NCBI GenBank assembly: GCA_963770865.1
Contig: CAVYRD010000008.1
Span: 124,001-188,000, forward strand
Length of the DNA: 64,000 nt
Direction of reading: 5' to 3'
From: Miltoncostaea sp963770865
Lineage (GTDB): Bacteria; Actinomycetota; Thermoleophilia; Miltoncostaeales; Miltoncostaeaceae
Part shown: positions 48,662 through 57,226 of the stretch, piece by piece
Layout of the letters: the number at the start of each line of letters is the position of its first letter
How positions within the stretch are numbered: position 1 is the first letter of the stretch
Position numbers and translations under genes: made by a program
The notes under the pieces: generated by a model
The model's database searches: none
Seen by the model: the letters and a program-made list of their open reading frames with translations, nothing else
Told to the model about the DNA's origin: nothing

Positions 48662-50280
48662 CAGTCCCTCCCTCGTTGCGCGCGGTAGCGCCGGATCAGG
48701 GCGTTGGTCGAGCTGTCGTGCCGGAGCTCCGGCGGGGCCTCGGAGGTGAGCTCCGGCGCGATGCGCCCAGCCAGCACCTTGCCGAGCTCGACGCCCCACT
48801 GGTCGAACGAGTTGATCCCCCAGATGACGCCTTGCGTGAACACCTTGTGCTCGTAGAGCGCGATCAGCTGGCCCAGCACCGAGGGCGTCAGCTCGGGCGC
48901 CAGGATCACGTTCGTCGGCCGGTTGCCGGGGAAGGTCCGGTGCGGCACGAGCGGCGGCGCGACGCCCTCGGCCGCGACCTCCTCGGCCGTCTTGCCGAAC
49001 GCCAGCGCCTCGGCCTGCGCGAGCAGGTTGGCCATCAGCAGGTCGTGGTGCGGCTCGCGGTCGACCGCCGGCCGGCAGACGCCGATCAGGTCGCTCGGCA
49101 CGAGCCGGGTGCCCTGGTGGATGAGCTGGTAGAAGGCGTGCTGGCCGTTGGTGCCCGGCTCGCCCCACACGATCGGCCCGGTCGCGAGGTCCACCGGCCT
49201 TCCGTGCAGGTCGATCGACTTGCCGTTGCTCTCCATGTCGAGCTGCTGCAGGTAGGCCGGGAAGCGCCCGAGCCGCTCGCTGTAGGGCAGCACCGCGTGC
49301 GTCGCGGCTCCGAGGAACTCCGCGTTCCACACCCCGAGCAGCCCGAGCAGCACCGGCATGTTGGCCTCGGGCGGCGCCGTGCGGAAGTGCTCGTCCATCA
49401 GGTGGAAGCCGGCGAGCATCTCGCGGAAGCGCTCCGGCCCGATCGCGATGGTCAGCGACAGCCCGATGGCCGAGTCGAGCGAGTAGCGGCCGCCCACCCA
49501 GTCCCAGAAGCCGATCATGTTGGCCGTGTCGATGCCGAACGCCGCGACCTCCTCGGCGTTGGTCGAGACGGCGACGAAGTGCCGGCTCACCGCGTCCTCG
49601 CCGAGCGCGCCCGTCAGCCACGCCCGGGCGGTGCGCGCGTTGGTCAGCGTCTCGATGGTGGTGAACGTCTTGGATGAGACGATGAAGAGCGTCTCGGCCG
49701 GGTCGAGCCCCTCGATCGCGTCGCCCACGTCGCTTCCGTCGACGTTGGAGACGAACCGCACCGTCAGCGCCGGATCGGCGAAGTCGCGCAGGGCCCGGTA
49801 GGCCATCGCCGGGCCGAGGTCCGAGCCGCCGATGCCGATGTTGACGACCGCGCGGATGGGCCTGCCGGTCGCCCCCGTCCACACCCCCGAGCGGACCCGT
49901 TCCGCCAGGTCGCCCATCCGGTCGAGCACCTCGTGGACGTCCGGCACCACGTTGTGCCCGTCCACCTCGATCACCGCGTCGCGCGGCGCGCGCAGGGCGA
50001 CGTGCAGCACCGGACGGCCCTCGGTGACGTTGATGCGCTCGCCGCGGAACATCGCGTCGGCCCGCCGCGCCACCCCCGCGCGCTCGGCCACCGCCGCCAG
50101 CAGCTCCAGCGCCCGCCGGTCGACGCGGTTCTTGGAGTAGTCGAGGTGCAGGTCGCCGACGTCGAGCGTCAGCTCCTCCCCGCGGGCGGGGTCGTCCTCG
50201 AACAGCCCGCGCAGATGGGCGTCGCGCAGGGTCGCCGCGTGGGCGGCGAGCGCCTTCCACTCGGTGGTCCGGGTGATCAT
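48661..50280 (-). CDS. pgi: Glucose-6-phosphate isomerase
   Basis: A 539-residue enzyme interconverting glucose 6-phosphate and fructose 6-phosphate. VVNIGIGGSDLGPAMAYRAL, FIVSSKTFTTIETLTNARTA, GGRYSLDSAIGLSLTIAIG, LQQLDMESNGKSIDLHG, GEPGTNGQHAFYQLIHQGT and the signature GINSFDQWGVELGKVLA are all intact. ATG overlaps the mazG stop. Grouped with gnd, linking glycolysis and the pentose phosphate pathway. Confidence 0.97.
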   Translation of the reverse strand: MITRTTEWKALAAHAATLRDAHLRGLFEDDPARGEELTLDVGDLHLDYSKNRVDRRALELLAAVAERAGVARRADAMFRGERINVTEGRPVLHVALRAPRDAVIEVDGHNVVPDVHEVLDRMGDLAERVRSGVWTGATGRPIRAVVNIGIGGSDLGPAMAYRALRDFADPALTVRFVSNVDGSDVGDAIEGLDPAETLFIVSSKTFTTIETLTNARTARAWLTGALGEDAVSRHFVAVSTNAEEVAAFGIDTANMIGFWDWVGGRYSLDSAIGLSLTIAIGPERFREMLAGFHLMDEHFRTAPPEANMPVLLGLLGVWNAEFLGAATHAVLPYSERLGRFPAYLQQLDMESNGKSIDLHGRPVDLATGPIVWGEPGTNGQHAFYQLIHQGTRLVPSDLIGVCRPAVDREPHHDLLMANLLAQAEALAFGKTAEEVAAEGVAPPLVPHRTFPGNRPTNVILAPELTPSVLGQLIALYEHKVFTQGVIWGINSFDQWGVELGKVLAGRIAPELTSEAPPELRHDSSTNALIRRYRAQRGRD

Positions 50281-51287
50281 GCCGACCTCGCCTCCTCGTA
50301 CCAGTGGAGCTGCCGCTCGGGTGTCACGGCCGTGAAGTCCTCGCCGCCGGCCTCCGCGAGCGCCGCGGCCGCCTCGACCCGGGCCCGGAAGCGCTGGGCC
50401 GACGCCCGCAGCGCGAGCTCGGGGTCGGCCCCGACCGCCCGCGCGGCGCCGACCGCGGCGAACAGGACGTCGCCCAGCTCCCGCGCGCCGGGGTCCTCGC
50501 GCAGCTCGGCCGCCTCCTCGTCGAGCTTGGCGAGCGCGGCGGCTGCGTCGGGGAAGTCGAAGCCGACCGCCGCCGCGCGCTTCTGCACCTTGGTGGCGAA
50601 GGCCAGCGCGGGCAGGCCGGCCGGCAGCTCGTGGAACATCCCCTGGCCCGCGCGCTCCTCGCGCTTGCGCCGCTCCCACACGTCCACCACGCCCGCCGCC
50701 GACTCGGCCACCTCCTCGCCGTAGACGTGCGGGTGGCGGCTGATCAGCTTGCGGGCCTGCCCGGCCGCCACCGCGCCCAGGTCGGCGCCCCCCTGCTCCT
50801 CCAGCAGCTGGGCCAGGAAGACCGACTGGAAGAGGAGGTCGCCCAGCTCGTCGGCCAGGCCGTCGCCGCCGGACGCGACCGCGTCGGCGACCTCGAAGGC
50901 CTCCTCGATGGTGTGCGGCACGATCGTCTCGGCCGTCTGCACCCGGTCCCACGGGCACTCGCGCCGCAGCCGGAGGCCCACCTCGGCCAGCGCCGCGACC
51001 TCGGCGCCGATCGCCCGTGCCCGGAGGGCGTCCCGGGAGGGCAGCGTCCGCGCCTGCGGCAGGCGCAGGGCGATGCGGTGCGCCTCGGCGTCGGGCGCCG
51101 CGATCACCGCGCCGTCCGGGGCCGCGGCCGGATCGCCGAGCGGCGCCGGGACGTCCGGGGCCAGGGCGGCGAGGAGGTCCTCCGGCAGCTCCGGCGCCAG
51201 CAGGACGCGAGCCCGCCGGACGGCGGCGAGCGCGGCCACCGGAAGCGACTCGGGCGCCCCGGTCCCGAGGCCGACGACCCAGATCAT
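50277..51287 (-). CDS. mazG: Nucleoside triphosphate pyrophosphohydrolase MazG, with N-terminal extension
   Basis: A 336-residue protein. The C-terminal ~230 residues have the two MazG repeats: RECPWDRVQTAETIVPHTIE EAFEVADAV, DELGDLLFQSVFLAQLLEEQ, then KISRHPHVYGEE-like block, WERRKREERA, and LDEEAAELRE, ELGDVLFAAVGAARAVG. It cleans house-cleaning NTPs or ppGpp-related substrates. Residues 1-95 (VVGLGTGAPESLPVAALAAV) resemble a shortened tetrapyrrole methylase module, as in Gram-positive YabN-type fusions but eroded. Confidence 0.92.
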   Translation of the reverse strand: MIWVVGLGTGAPESLPVAALAAVRRARVLLAPELPEDLLAALAPDVPAPLGDPAAAPDGAVIAAPDAEAHRIALRLPQARTLPSRDALRARAIGAEVAALAEVGLRLRRECPWDRVQTAETIVPHTIEEAFEVADAVASGGDGLADELGDLLFQSVFLAQLLEEQGGADLGAVAAGQARKLISRHPHVYGEEVAESAAGVVDVWERRKREERAGQGMFHELPAGLPALAFATKVQKRAAAVGFDFPDAAAALAKLDEEAAELREDPGARELGDVLFAAVGAARAVGADPELALRASAQRFRARVEAAAALAEAGGEDFTAVTPERQLHWYEEARSA

Positions 51288-51321
51288 GGGCCGCAGCCTA
51301 CGCCGCGCCCCGGCGACGGGC

Positions 51322-52383
51322 CTACGGGCTCGCGGTCGCCGGTGCGGTGGCGGTGGTGGCCGCGGTGGTGGACGGCTTGAGGCCGGCGTCGGCGTAGACC
51401 GTGTGGGCGTCCGCGTCCTTGAGCGCCTTCTGCCCCCACGCCGTCCAGGCCGCCTGCCGCTTGGCCGCGAGCTGACTGGAGATGATCTGCTGCTTGGCCT
51501 CCGCGAAGGAGGTGGTCTTCGCGGGCGTGATCGTCACCGTGATGATGTGCCAGCCGAACTGGGTCTTCACCGGCTGCGAGATCTCGCCGTTCTTGAGCGA
51601 GAAGGCGACCTTCTCGAACTCGGGGACCAGCTGGCCCTTCTGGATCTGGCCGAGGCTGCCGCCCTGCTGGGCCGAGACCGTGTCGGTCGAGTACTTCTTG
51701 GCGAGCTCGCCGAAGTTCTGGAGCGTGACCTCGGAGCGGATCCTGTCGGCCTCCGCCTTGGTGGCCACCAGGATGTGCTTGGCGGTGCGGCCGGCCGCGA
51801 CGGTGAACTGCGTGGGGTTGTCCTCGTAGTACTTCTTCGCGTCGGCGGCCGTGAACCGGATGCCGCGGGTCACGTGGTTCAGCAGCTTCTGCTGCTGGAG
51901 CTGGTTCTTGACGATGTCGCGGGCCGCGGTCGCCGAGATCGAGCTCTTCTGCAGGAAGGCGTCGAACGCCTTCTGCGAGCCCTTGAAGTTGGTCTGGCGG
52001 ATGCGATCGAGCTCGGCCGTGATGTCCTTGGCGCTGACGGCGCACGGCGTGCCGCACTTGCGCGCCTCCGAGTTCACGACCTCCTGCTGGATGAGCTGCT
52101 GGAGGGCCTGCTGCTTCACCTGGTCGAAGCCGCTCTCGCCCACGGACGGGAGCGTCTGGCCCTGCTGCTTGGCCTGCGCCTGGCTCTGCGCGATCGTCTC
52201 GTCGAGCTGCTTCTGCGTGATCGGCGCGTCGTTGACCTGGGCCACGACCCCGTCGGGGAGATCGGCGGTGCCGTCGCTGCTGCTCCCGCATCCCGAGAGG
52301 AGGAGCAACCCGGCGGCCCCGAGGGCCATCAGGCCGACGAGGACCCCCGCGAACAGCGGCGATCGGCGGTTGGTCTTCGTCAC
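51322..52383 (-). CDS. prsA: Peptidyl-prolyl isomerase lipoprotein (PrsA/SurA-like)
   Basis: A 353-residue exported foldase. Signal peptide with lipobox (FAGVLVGLMALGAAGLLLLS GC), SurA-N-like region (QVNDAPITQKQLDETIAQSQ), then a parvulin domain (KHILVATKAEADRIRSEV, FGELAKKYSTDTVSAQQGGS LGQIQKGQLVPEFEKVAFSL, VKTQFGWHIITVT). GTG 52383 overlaps nothing; TACCAT at 52399-52394 could be its -10. Follows mfd by 80 bp, an arrangement seen in related Actinobacteria. Confidence 0.9.
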   Translation of the reverse strand: MTKTNRRSPLFAGVLVGLMALGAAGLLLLSGCGSSSDGTADLPDGVVAQVNDAPITQKQLDETIAQSQAQAKQQGQTLPSVGESGFDQVKQQALQQLIQQEVVNSEARKCGTPCAVSAKDITAELDRIRQTNFKGSQKAFDAFLQKSSISATAARDIVKNQLQQQKLLNHVTRGIRFTAADAKKYYEDNPTQFTVAAGRTAKHILVATKAEADRIRSEVTLQNFGELAKKYSTDTVSAQQGGSLGQIQKGQLVPEFEKVAFSLKNGEISQPVKTQFGWHIITVTITPAKTTSFAEAKQQIISSQLAAKRQAAWTAWGQKALKDADAHTVYADAGLKPSTTAATTATAPATASP

Positions 52384-52463
52384 GACGGGGGCGATGGTAG
52401 CACCTCGGTTCCGGGGCCCGGTTAGGGCCGTTTTAAGGGCGTCAAGGGGCGGTTCAGGAACGC

Positions 52464-55400
52464 TCAGGCGGCCATCTCGGCCACCCCGGCCAGCGCGTCG
52501 AGCGCCGCCTCGGCGGCCGCGAGGCGCTCCGAGGGCGCCGTGCCCGCGGGCAGCGACACCACCCGCTCGCTGCCCGCGTAGGTGGCCTTGGGCTGCGCGT
52601 CGCGCAGAAGGCGCAGCTGGGCGCTGGTGAGGCTGACGGGGCCGACGACGACCCGCCCGGAGCGCACCGCGATCTGGCTCGCCCCGGCCGCGCGCAGCTT
52701 GACGCGCACGCGCTGCACCGTGAGCAGCGACTCCACCGCGTCCGGCACCGGGCCGAAGCGGTCCGCGATCTCGTCGCGCAGCTGGTCGACCTCCTCGAGG
52801 TCGGCGGCCATGGCGATGCGCCGGTGGAGGTCGATCTTGGCGGCCTCGAGCGGGACGTAGTCGATCGGGATGTGCGCCGACACCGCGATGTCCACGCGCA
52901 CCTCGCGCTCGGGGGGCTCGGCGCCCTGCCCGCGCAGCACGGCCTCGTTGAGCATCTCGAGGTAGAGCTCGAAGCCGATCGCGGCGACGTGCCCGCTCTG
53001 CTCGTCGCCGAGCAGATTGCCCGCCCCGCGGATCTCCAGGTCGCGCATGGCGATGCGCAGGCCGCTGCCGAGCTCGGTGTAGTCGGCGAGGGCCCGCAGC
53101 CGCGACGACGCCTCGCGGGTGAGCGAGGCCGCGTCGGGATAGAGCAGGTAGGCGTGGGCCGTCAGGTCCGACCGGCCGACCCGCCCGCGGATCTGGTAGA
53201 GCTGGGACAGGCCGAGCTGATCCGCTCTGTCCACGATCAGGGTGTTGGCCTGGGGGATGTCGAGACCCGACTCGATGATCGTGGTCGCCACCAGCACGTC
53301 GGCCTCGCCGCGCACGAAGGCCAGCATCACGTCCTCGAGATCGTGCTCGTGCATCTGGCCGTGGGCCGCGAGGATGCGCAGCTCGGGCGCGAGCCCGCGC
53401 AGCACCTCGACGACCTCGCCGATGGTCTCGACGCGGTTGTGCAGGAAGAAGCTCTGGCCGCCGCGCGCGTGCTCGCGGCGCAGGGCCTCGGCCACCAGGG
53501 CCTCGTCGTACTCGCCCACGTGCGTGGCGATCGGGCGCCGGCCCGGCGGGGGCGTCTCGATGGTGCTGATGTCGCGCAGACCCGACAGCGAGATCTGGAG
53601 CGTGCGCGGGATCGGCGTCGCGCTCATCGCCAGCACGTCGACGCGCAGCTTCAGCTGGCGCAGCGACTCCTTCTGGGCCACGCCGAAGCGCTGCTCCTCG
53701 TCGACGATCACCAGGCCGAGGTCCTTCGGCTGGACGTCCATCGACAGGAGCCGGTGGGTGCCGATCAGGATGTCGAGCCTGCCGTCGCGGAAGCGCGCCA
53801 GCGCGTCCTTGGTCTCCGCCGGAGAGCGGAAGCGGTTGATCATGTCGAGGGTCACCGGCAGGTCGCCGAAGCGCTCGCGGAAGGTCGCGAGGTGCTGCTG
53901 GGCGAGGATCGTGGTCGGCACCAGCACGAGCACCTGCTTGCCGGCCGCCGCGGCCTTGAAGGCCGCCCGCATCGCGATCTCCGTCTTGCCGAAGCCGACG
54001 TCGCCGCAGATGAGGCGGTCCATCGGGCGCGGGCGCTCCATGTCGTCGGCCACGGCGTCGATGGCGCGCTGCTGGTCGGGCGTCTCGCGGTGGGCGAACG
54101 TGCGCTCCAGCTCGCGCGTGAGCTCGTCGTCGGGCGGGAAGGCGAAGCCGACCGCCGCGGCGCGCGCCTCGTAGAGCGCGATCAGCTCGCCCGCCATCTC
54201 GCGCACGGCCGCCCGCGCGCGCGACTTCATCCGGTCCCACGCCTTGCCGCCCAGCTTGGAGAGCGGCGGCGGTGAGCCGTCGGCGCCCACGTAGCGGGTC
54301 ACGCGGTCGAGCTGGTCGTGCGGCACGTAGAGGCGGTCGCCGTCGGCGAACGCCAGCGCGAGGTAGTCGCGCGTCAGCCCCGCGACGGTCCGCGTCTCGA
54401 ACCCGGTGAGGCGGCCGATGCCGTGGTCCTCGTGCACCACGTGGTCCCCGACCTTGAGGTCGAGGAAGCTCGCCAGGCGCCGGCCGACCACCGGGCCGCG
54501 GGCCGCCGGGGCGCGGCGGCGGCGCAGGATCCGCTCCTCGGGGATGATCGCCACGCCCAGGTCGCGCGACACGAAGCCCGAACGCACGGCCATCGGCGAG
54601 GCGGCGATCGTGCCGGGCGGCGGCAGCTCGCCGGGCGCGACCTCCTGCGGGCGCAGGCGGTCCATCCGCGCCATCGCGCGCGACATGTCGCCGCGCCGGG
54701 CGAAGCCGAGCACCACGCGCATGTTCGACCGCGCCAGGCGCGAGAGCTCGGCCTCGGCCTCCGACTGCGAGCGGGTGGCGAAGCGCGCCTCGACGGCGTC
54801 GAACGGCGCGCCCCCGGCCCCCGAGGGCGGGCTCAGGTCCAGGCGGGCCAGCCCCGCCAGCTCCGCCTCCACCACGGCCGGGTCGCCGAGCGCCCCCGCC
54901 GCGGCCTCGTCCTCCAGCCGCTCCTGCGCCTCGCGCAGCGCGGCCGGGTGCTCCGACGGGGCCAGGCGCACGACCACCGCGCGCGCCATCGCCGGCTCCT
55001 CGAGCGGGTCGACGGTCTCGCCGGCCTGCTCGGCGGCCGGCCAGGCGACCAGCTTGGTGATCGGGCGGATGGTGCGCTGCGTGAACGGCGAGAAGGCCCG
55101 CATGCTCTCGATCTCGTCGCCGAAGAGCTCCACGCGGGCGGGCAGGTCGGCCGTCGAGGGGTAGACGTCGAGGATGCCGCCGCGCACCGACAGGTCGCCG
55201 CGCTCCTCCACCTGGTCGACCCGCTCGTAGCCCATGGCGACGAGGCGGTCCACGAGCTCGTCGAGCGGCACCGTGTCGCCCACCGACACCGAGAGCGGCT
55301 CGCGCTGGTCCACCGCGGCCACCCGCTCGGCCACGGCCGGCGCCCCTGCCACGACCACGGTGCCCTCGCGGCCCAGGGTGGCGAGCGCGCGGGCCCGCTG

Positions 55401-55709
55401 GCCCACGAGGTGGGGCGAGGGGCCGACGGCCGCGCCGGCCGGCACGCCGCGGGTGGGCCACAGCGCCACCGCGCCGCGGCCGAGCAGCGAGACGAGCTCC
55501 ATCGCGAGGTCGCGCGCCTCGTCGTCGCCCGGGGCGACGGCCAGCAGCGAGCGGTCGCCCGCGCGCGCGAGGGCGGCGAGCACGTACGGCCAGGCCGGGC
55601 GGGCCAGCGCCAGGCTGCCCGCGCCCTCGCCGGCGGCGATGCGGTCGGCCGCGGCGGCCAATGCCGGGGCGCCGAGCAGCAGGCGGTCGACGGCGGTCGG
55701 TTCGCTCAC
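52464..55709 (-). CDS. mfd: Transcription-repair coupling factor Mfd
   Basis: A 1081-residue ATPase that removes stalled RNA polymerase and recruits UvrA. UvrB-like N-terminus (RGGILDVYPSTADLPARVEL FGDEIESMRAFSPFTQR), CarD-like RNA polymerase-interacting domain (LKVGDHVVHEDHGIGRLTGF), RecG-like motor: DRLICGDVGFGKTEIAMRAA, LVPTTILAQQHL, VIVDEEQRFGVAQKE, AMSATPIPRTLQISL, TTIIESGLDIPQANTLIV, QLYQIRGRVGRS. C-terminal TRCF domain present. GTG start overlaps pth (GTGA). Confidence 0.97.
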   Translation of the reverse strand: MSEPTAVDRLLLGAPALAAAADRIAAGEGAGSLALARPAWPYVLAALARAGDRSLLAVAPGDDEARDLAMELVSLLGRGAVALWPTRGVPAGAAVGPSPHLVGQRARALATLGREGTVVVAGAPAVAERVAAVDQREPLSVSVGDTVPLDELVDRLVAMGYERVDQVEERGDLSVRGGILDVYPSTADLPARVELFGDEIESMRAFSPFTQRTIRPITKLVAWPAAEQAGETVDPLEEPAMARAVVVRLAPSEHPAALREAQERLEDEAAAGALGDPAVVEAELAGLARLDLSPPSGAGGAPFDAVEARFATRSQSEAEAELSRLARSNMRVVLGFARRGDMSRAMARMDRLRPQEVAPGELPPPGTIAASPMAVRSGFVSRDLGVAIIPEERILRRRRAPAARGPVVGRRLASFLDLKVGDHVVHEDHGIGRLTGFETRTVAGLTRDYLALAFADGDRLYVPHDQLDRVTRYVGADGSPPPLSKLGGKAWDRMKSRARAAVREMAGELIALYEARAAAVGFAFPPDDELTRELERTFAHRETPDQQRAIDAVADDMERPRPMDRLICGDVGFGKTEIAMRAAFKAAAAGKQVLVLVPTTILAQQHLATFRERFGDLPVTLDMINRFRSPAETKDALARFRDGRLDILIGTHRLLSMDVQPKDLGLVIVDEEQRFGVAQKESLRQLKLRVDVLAMSATPIPRTLQISLSGLRDISTIETPPPGRRPIATHVGEYDEALVAEALRREHARGGQSFFLHNRVETIGEVVEVLRGLAPELRILAAHGQMHEHDLEDVMLAFVRGEADVLVATTIIESGLDIPQANTLIVDRADQLGLSQLYQIRGRVGRSDLTAHAYLLYPDAASLTREASSRLRALADYTELGSGLRIAMRDLEIRGAGNLLGDEQSGHVAAIGFELYLEMLNEAVLRGQGAEPPEREVRVDIAVSAHIPIDYVPLEAAKIDLHRRIAMAADLEEVDQLRDEIADRFGPVPDAVESLLTVQRVRVKLRAAGASQIAVRSGRVVVGPVSLTSAQLRLLRDAQPKATYAGSERVVSLPAGTAPSERLAAAEAALDALAGVAEMAA

Positions 55710-56392
55710 TCCGCCGCCCCCTGCTCCTCGGCGTCTTCGTCCTCGGCGCCTGCCGTGCGCACGGCTGCGCGCCGCTCGCTGCGCGCGCGGGCGCGCTCGC
55801 CGGGCTCGGACGCGTGGAAGCGCTCGATGGCCGCGGGCATGCCGTCCGCGAGCGCGGCCTCGGCCATGTCGGCGGCGCGGGCGATGAGGGCGTCGACCTC
55901 CTCGCGGGACTCGGCGAAGCGCGAGAGCACCCAGTCGGCGCCGTCGCCGCGCCAGGTGGAGGGCGGCCGGCCCACGCCGACCCGCACGCGCGGGAAGTCG
56001 CCGCTCCCGAGTCCGCGCACCACCGAGCGCAGCCCGTTGTGGCCGCCGTGGCCGCCGCCGACCTTGCCGCGCACCGTGCCGAACGGGATGTCGATCTCGT
56101 CGTGGATCACCAGCACCCGGTCCGGCGTCGCGTGGAGCGCGCCCGCGGCCGGGCCCACGGCGTCGCCCGAGTCGTTCATGTACGTCTCGGGGACGAGCAG
56201 GGCGAGGGAGCCGTGGGGCCCGCGGACCTCGGCGAAGCGCCCGCGGTAGCGCGACGCGAACCGGCCCGCGCCGAGGCGCGCGGCCAGCAGCTCGAGCACC
56301 ATCTGGCCGGCGTTGTGGCGGGTCCCCGCGTAGCGCGGGCCGGGGTTGCCGAGGCCCGCGACCAGGCGGATGGCAGGGGTCGGGCCGTCCAT
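55706..56392 (-). CDS. pth: Peptidyl-tRNA hydrolase
   Basis: A 228-residue enzyme recycling peptidyl-tRNA. LVAGLGNPGPRYAGTRHNAG (catalytic His), LLVPETYMNDSGDAVGP, VLVIHDEIDIPFGTVRGKVG, GGHGGHNGLRSVVRGLGSGD and FPRVRVGVGRP are intact. The C-terminal ~35 residues (RARARSERRAAVRTAGAEDE) are an unusual charged tail. ATG 56392 is preferred to GTG 56401. Follows rplY by 16 bp. Confidence 0.95.
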   Translation of the reverse strand: MDGPTPAIRLVAGLGNPGPRYAGTRHNAGQMVLELLAARLGAGRFASRYRGRFAEVRGPHGSLALLVPETYMNDSGDAVGPAAGALHATPDRVLVIHDEIDIPFGTVRGKVGGGHGGHNGLRSVVRGLGSGDFPRVRVGVGRPPSTWRGDGADWVLSRFAESREEVDALIARAADMAEAALADGMPAAIERFHASEPGERARARSERRAAVRTAGAEDEDAEEQGAAE

Positions 56393-56408
56393 GGCCACCA
56401 CCGCCGGG

Positions 56409-57032
56409 CTACTCGTCGGAGGAGTCGCCGCCCTCGGCTTCCGCGGTCTCGGCGACCTCCTCGGCCTCCTCGCCGACGTCCGAGCTCGGCGCCACGACCG
56501 ACGCGACGACCGTCTCGGGGTCGGTGACCACCGTGACGCCGGCCGGGGCCGTGATGTCGCCGACGGTCAGGGAGTGGCCGATGGCCAGCTCCGACACGTC
56601 CACCTCGAGGTGGTCCGGCAGGGAGTCCGGGAGCGCGCTCACCACGGCCTCGCGCAGCGGCTGGTCGAGGACGCCGCCGTCGCGCACGCCGATGGCGTTG
56701 CCGACGAGCGTGATGCTGACCGGGGCCTCGACCTCCTGCGTGAGGTCGACCTGCTGGAAGTCCACGTGCAGCACGCCCAGGTGCACCGGGTGCAGCTGCC
56801 AGTCCTTCACCAGCACCGGCCGCGCGGGGGAGTCGTCGATGACCAGGTCGATCACGCCCGTGCGCCCCTCGTTGAGGGCCTTGCGCAGGTCGTGGCCCGG
56901 GAGCGAGAGCGCGAGCGAGTCGCCGCCCGACTGGTAGACGATCCCGGGGACCCTGCCCTTCTGGCGCAGGCGGCGGGTGGGACCGTTGCCGAACTCGGTC
57001 CGTGAGTGTGCGTGGAGGGCGACGTGTGCCAT
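56409..57032 (-). CDS. rplY: 50S ribosomal protein L25/general stress protein Ctc
   Basis: A 207-residue two-domain L25 (TL5/Ctc) protein binding 5S rRNA. N-terminal L25: ALHAHSRTEFGNGPTRRLRQ KGRVPGIVYQSGGDSLALSL, then LVKDWQLHPVHLGVLHVDFQ QVD. C-terminal TL5 domain: VPVSITLVG-type strand, DHLEVDVSELAIGHSLTVGD ITAPAGVTVVTDPETVVASV. Acidic tail ends SEGGDSSDE-like. ATG start. Gene order rplY-pth-mfd is the standard actinobacterial one. Confidence 0.94.
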   Translation of the reverse strand: MAHVALHAHSRTEFGNGPTRRLRQKGRVPGIVYQSGGDSLALSLPGHDLRKALNEGRTGVIDLVIDDSPARPVLVKDWQLHPVHLGVLHVDFQQVDLTQEVEAPVSITLVGNAIGVRDGGVLDQPLREAVVSALPDSLPDHLEVDVSELAIGHSLTVGDITAPAGVTVVTDPETVVASVVAPSSDVGEEAEEVAETAEAEGGDSSDE

Positions 57033-57118
57033 GCGTTGATCAGTTCCTGGTCGGGGCCGACGCGGGAGTTTACAGGGAAGCCGTCGCCCGCGCGACGCGG
57101 CGCACGCGAACGTGGCGG

Positions 57119-57146
57119 CTCAAGTGCCTTCACATCCGGGCCGAGG
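57119..57146 (+). promoter_or_regulatory. Possible sigma-28-like promoter of the GGDEF/HD-GYP gene
   Basis: CTCAAGT (57119-57125), 14 bases, GCCGAGG (57140-57146) on the plus strand. The -35 is identical to flagellar promoters; the -10 keeps GCCGA. Predicted start ~57153, about 75 bp before the GTG. The rest of 57033-57226 shows nothing else. Confidence 0.45.
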
Positions 57147-57226
57147 GGTATCGGAGTCGTGACCGACGCGCGGAGGGTGGGCTCGAGCGCACCCGATGAC
57201 GGGCGGGACAGGAGCCGGGTGCCGGA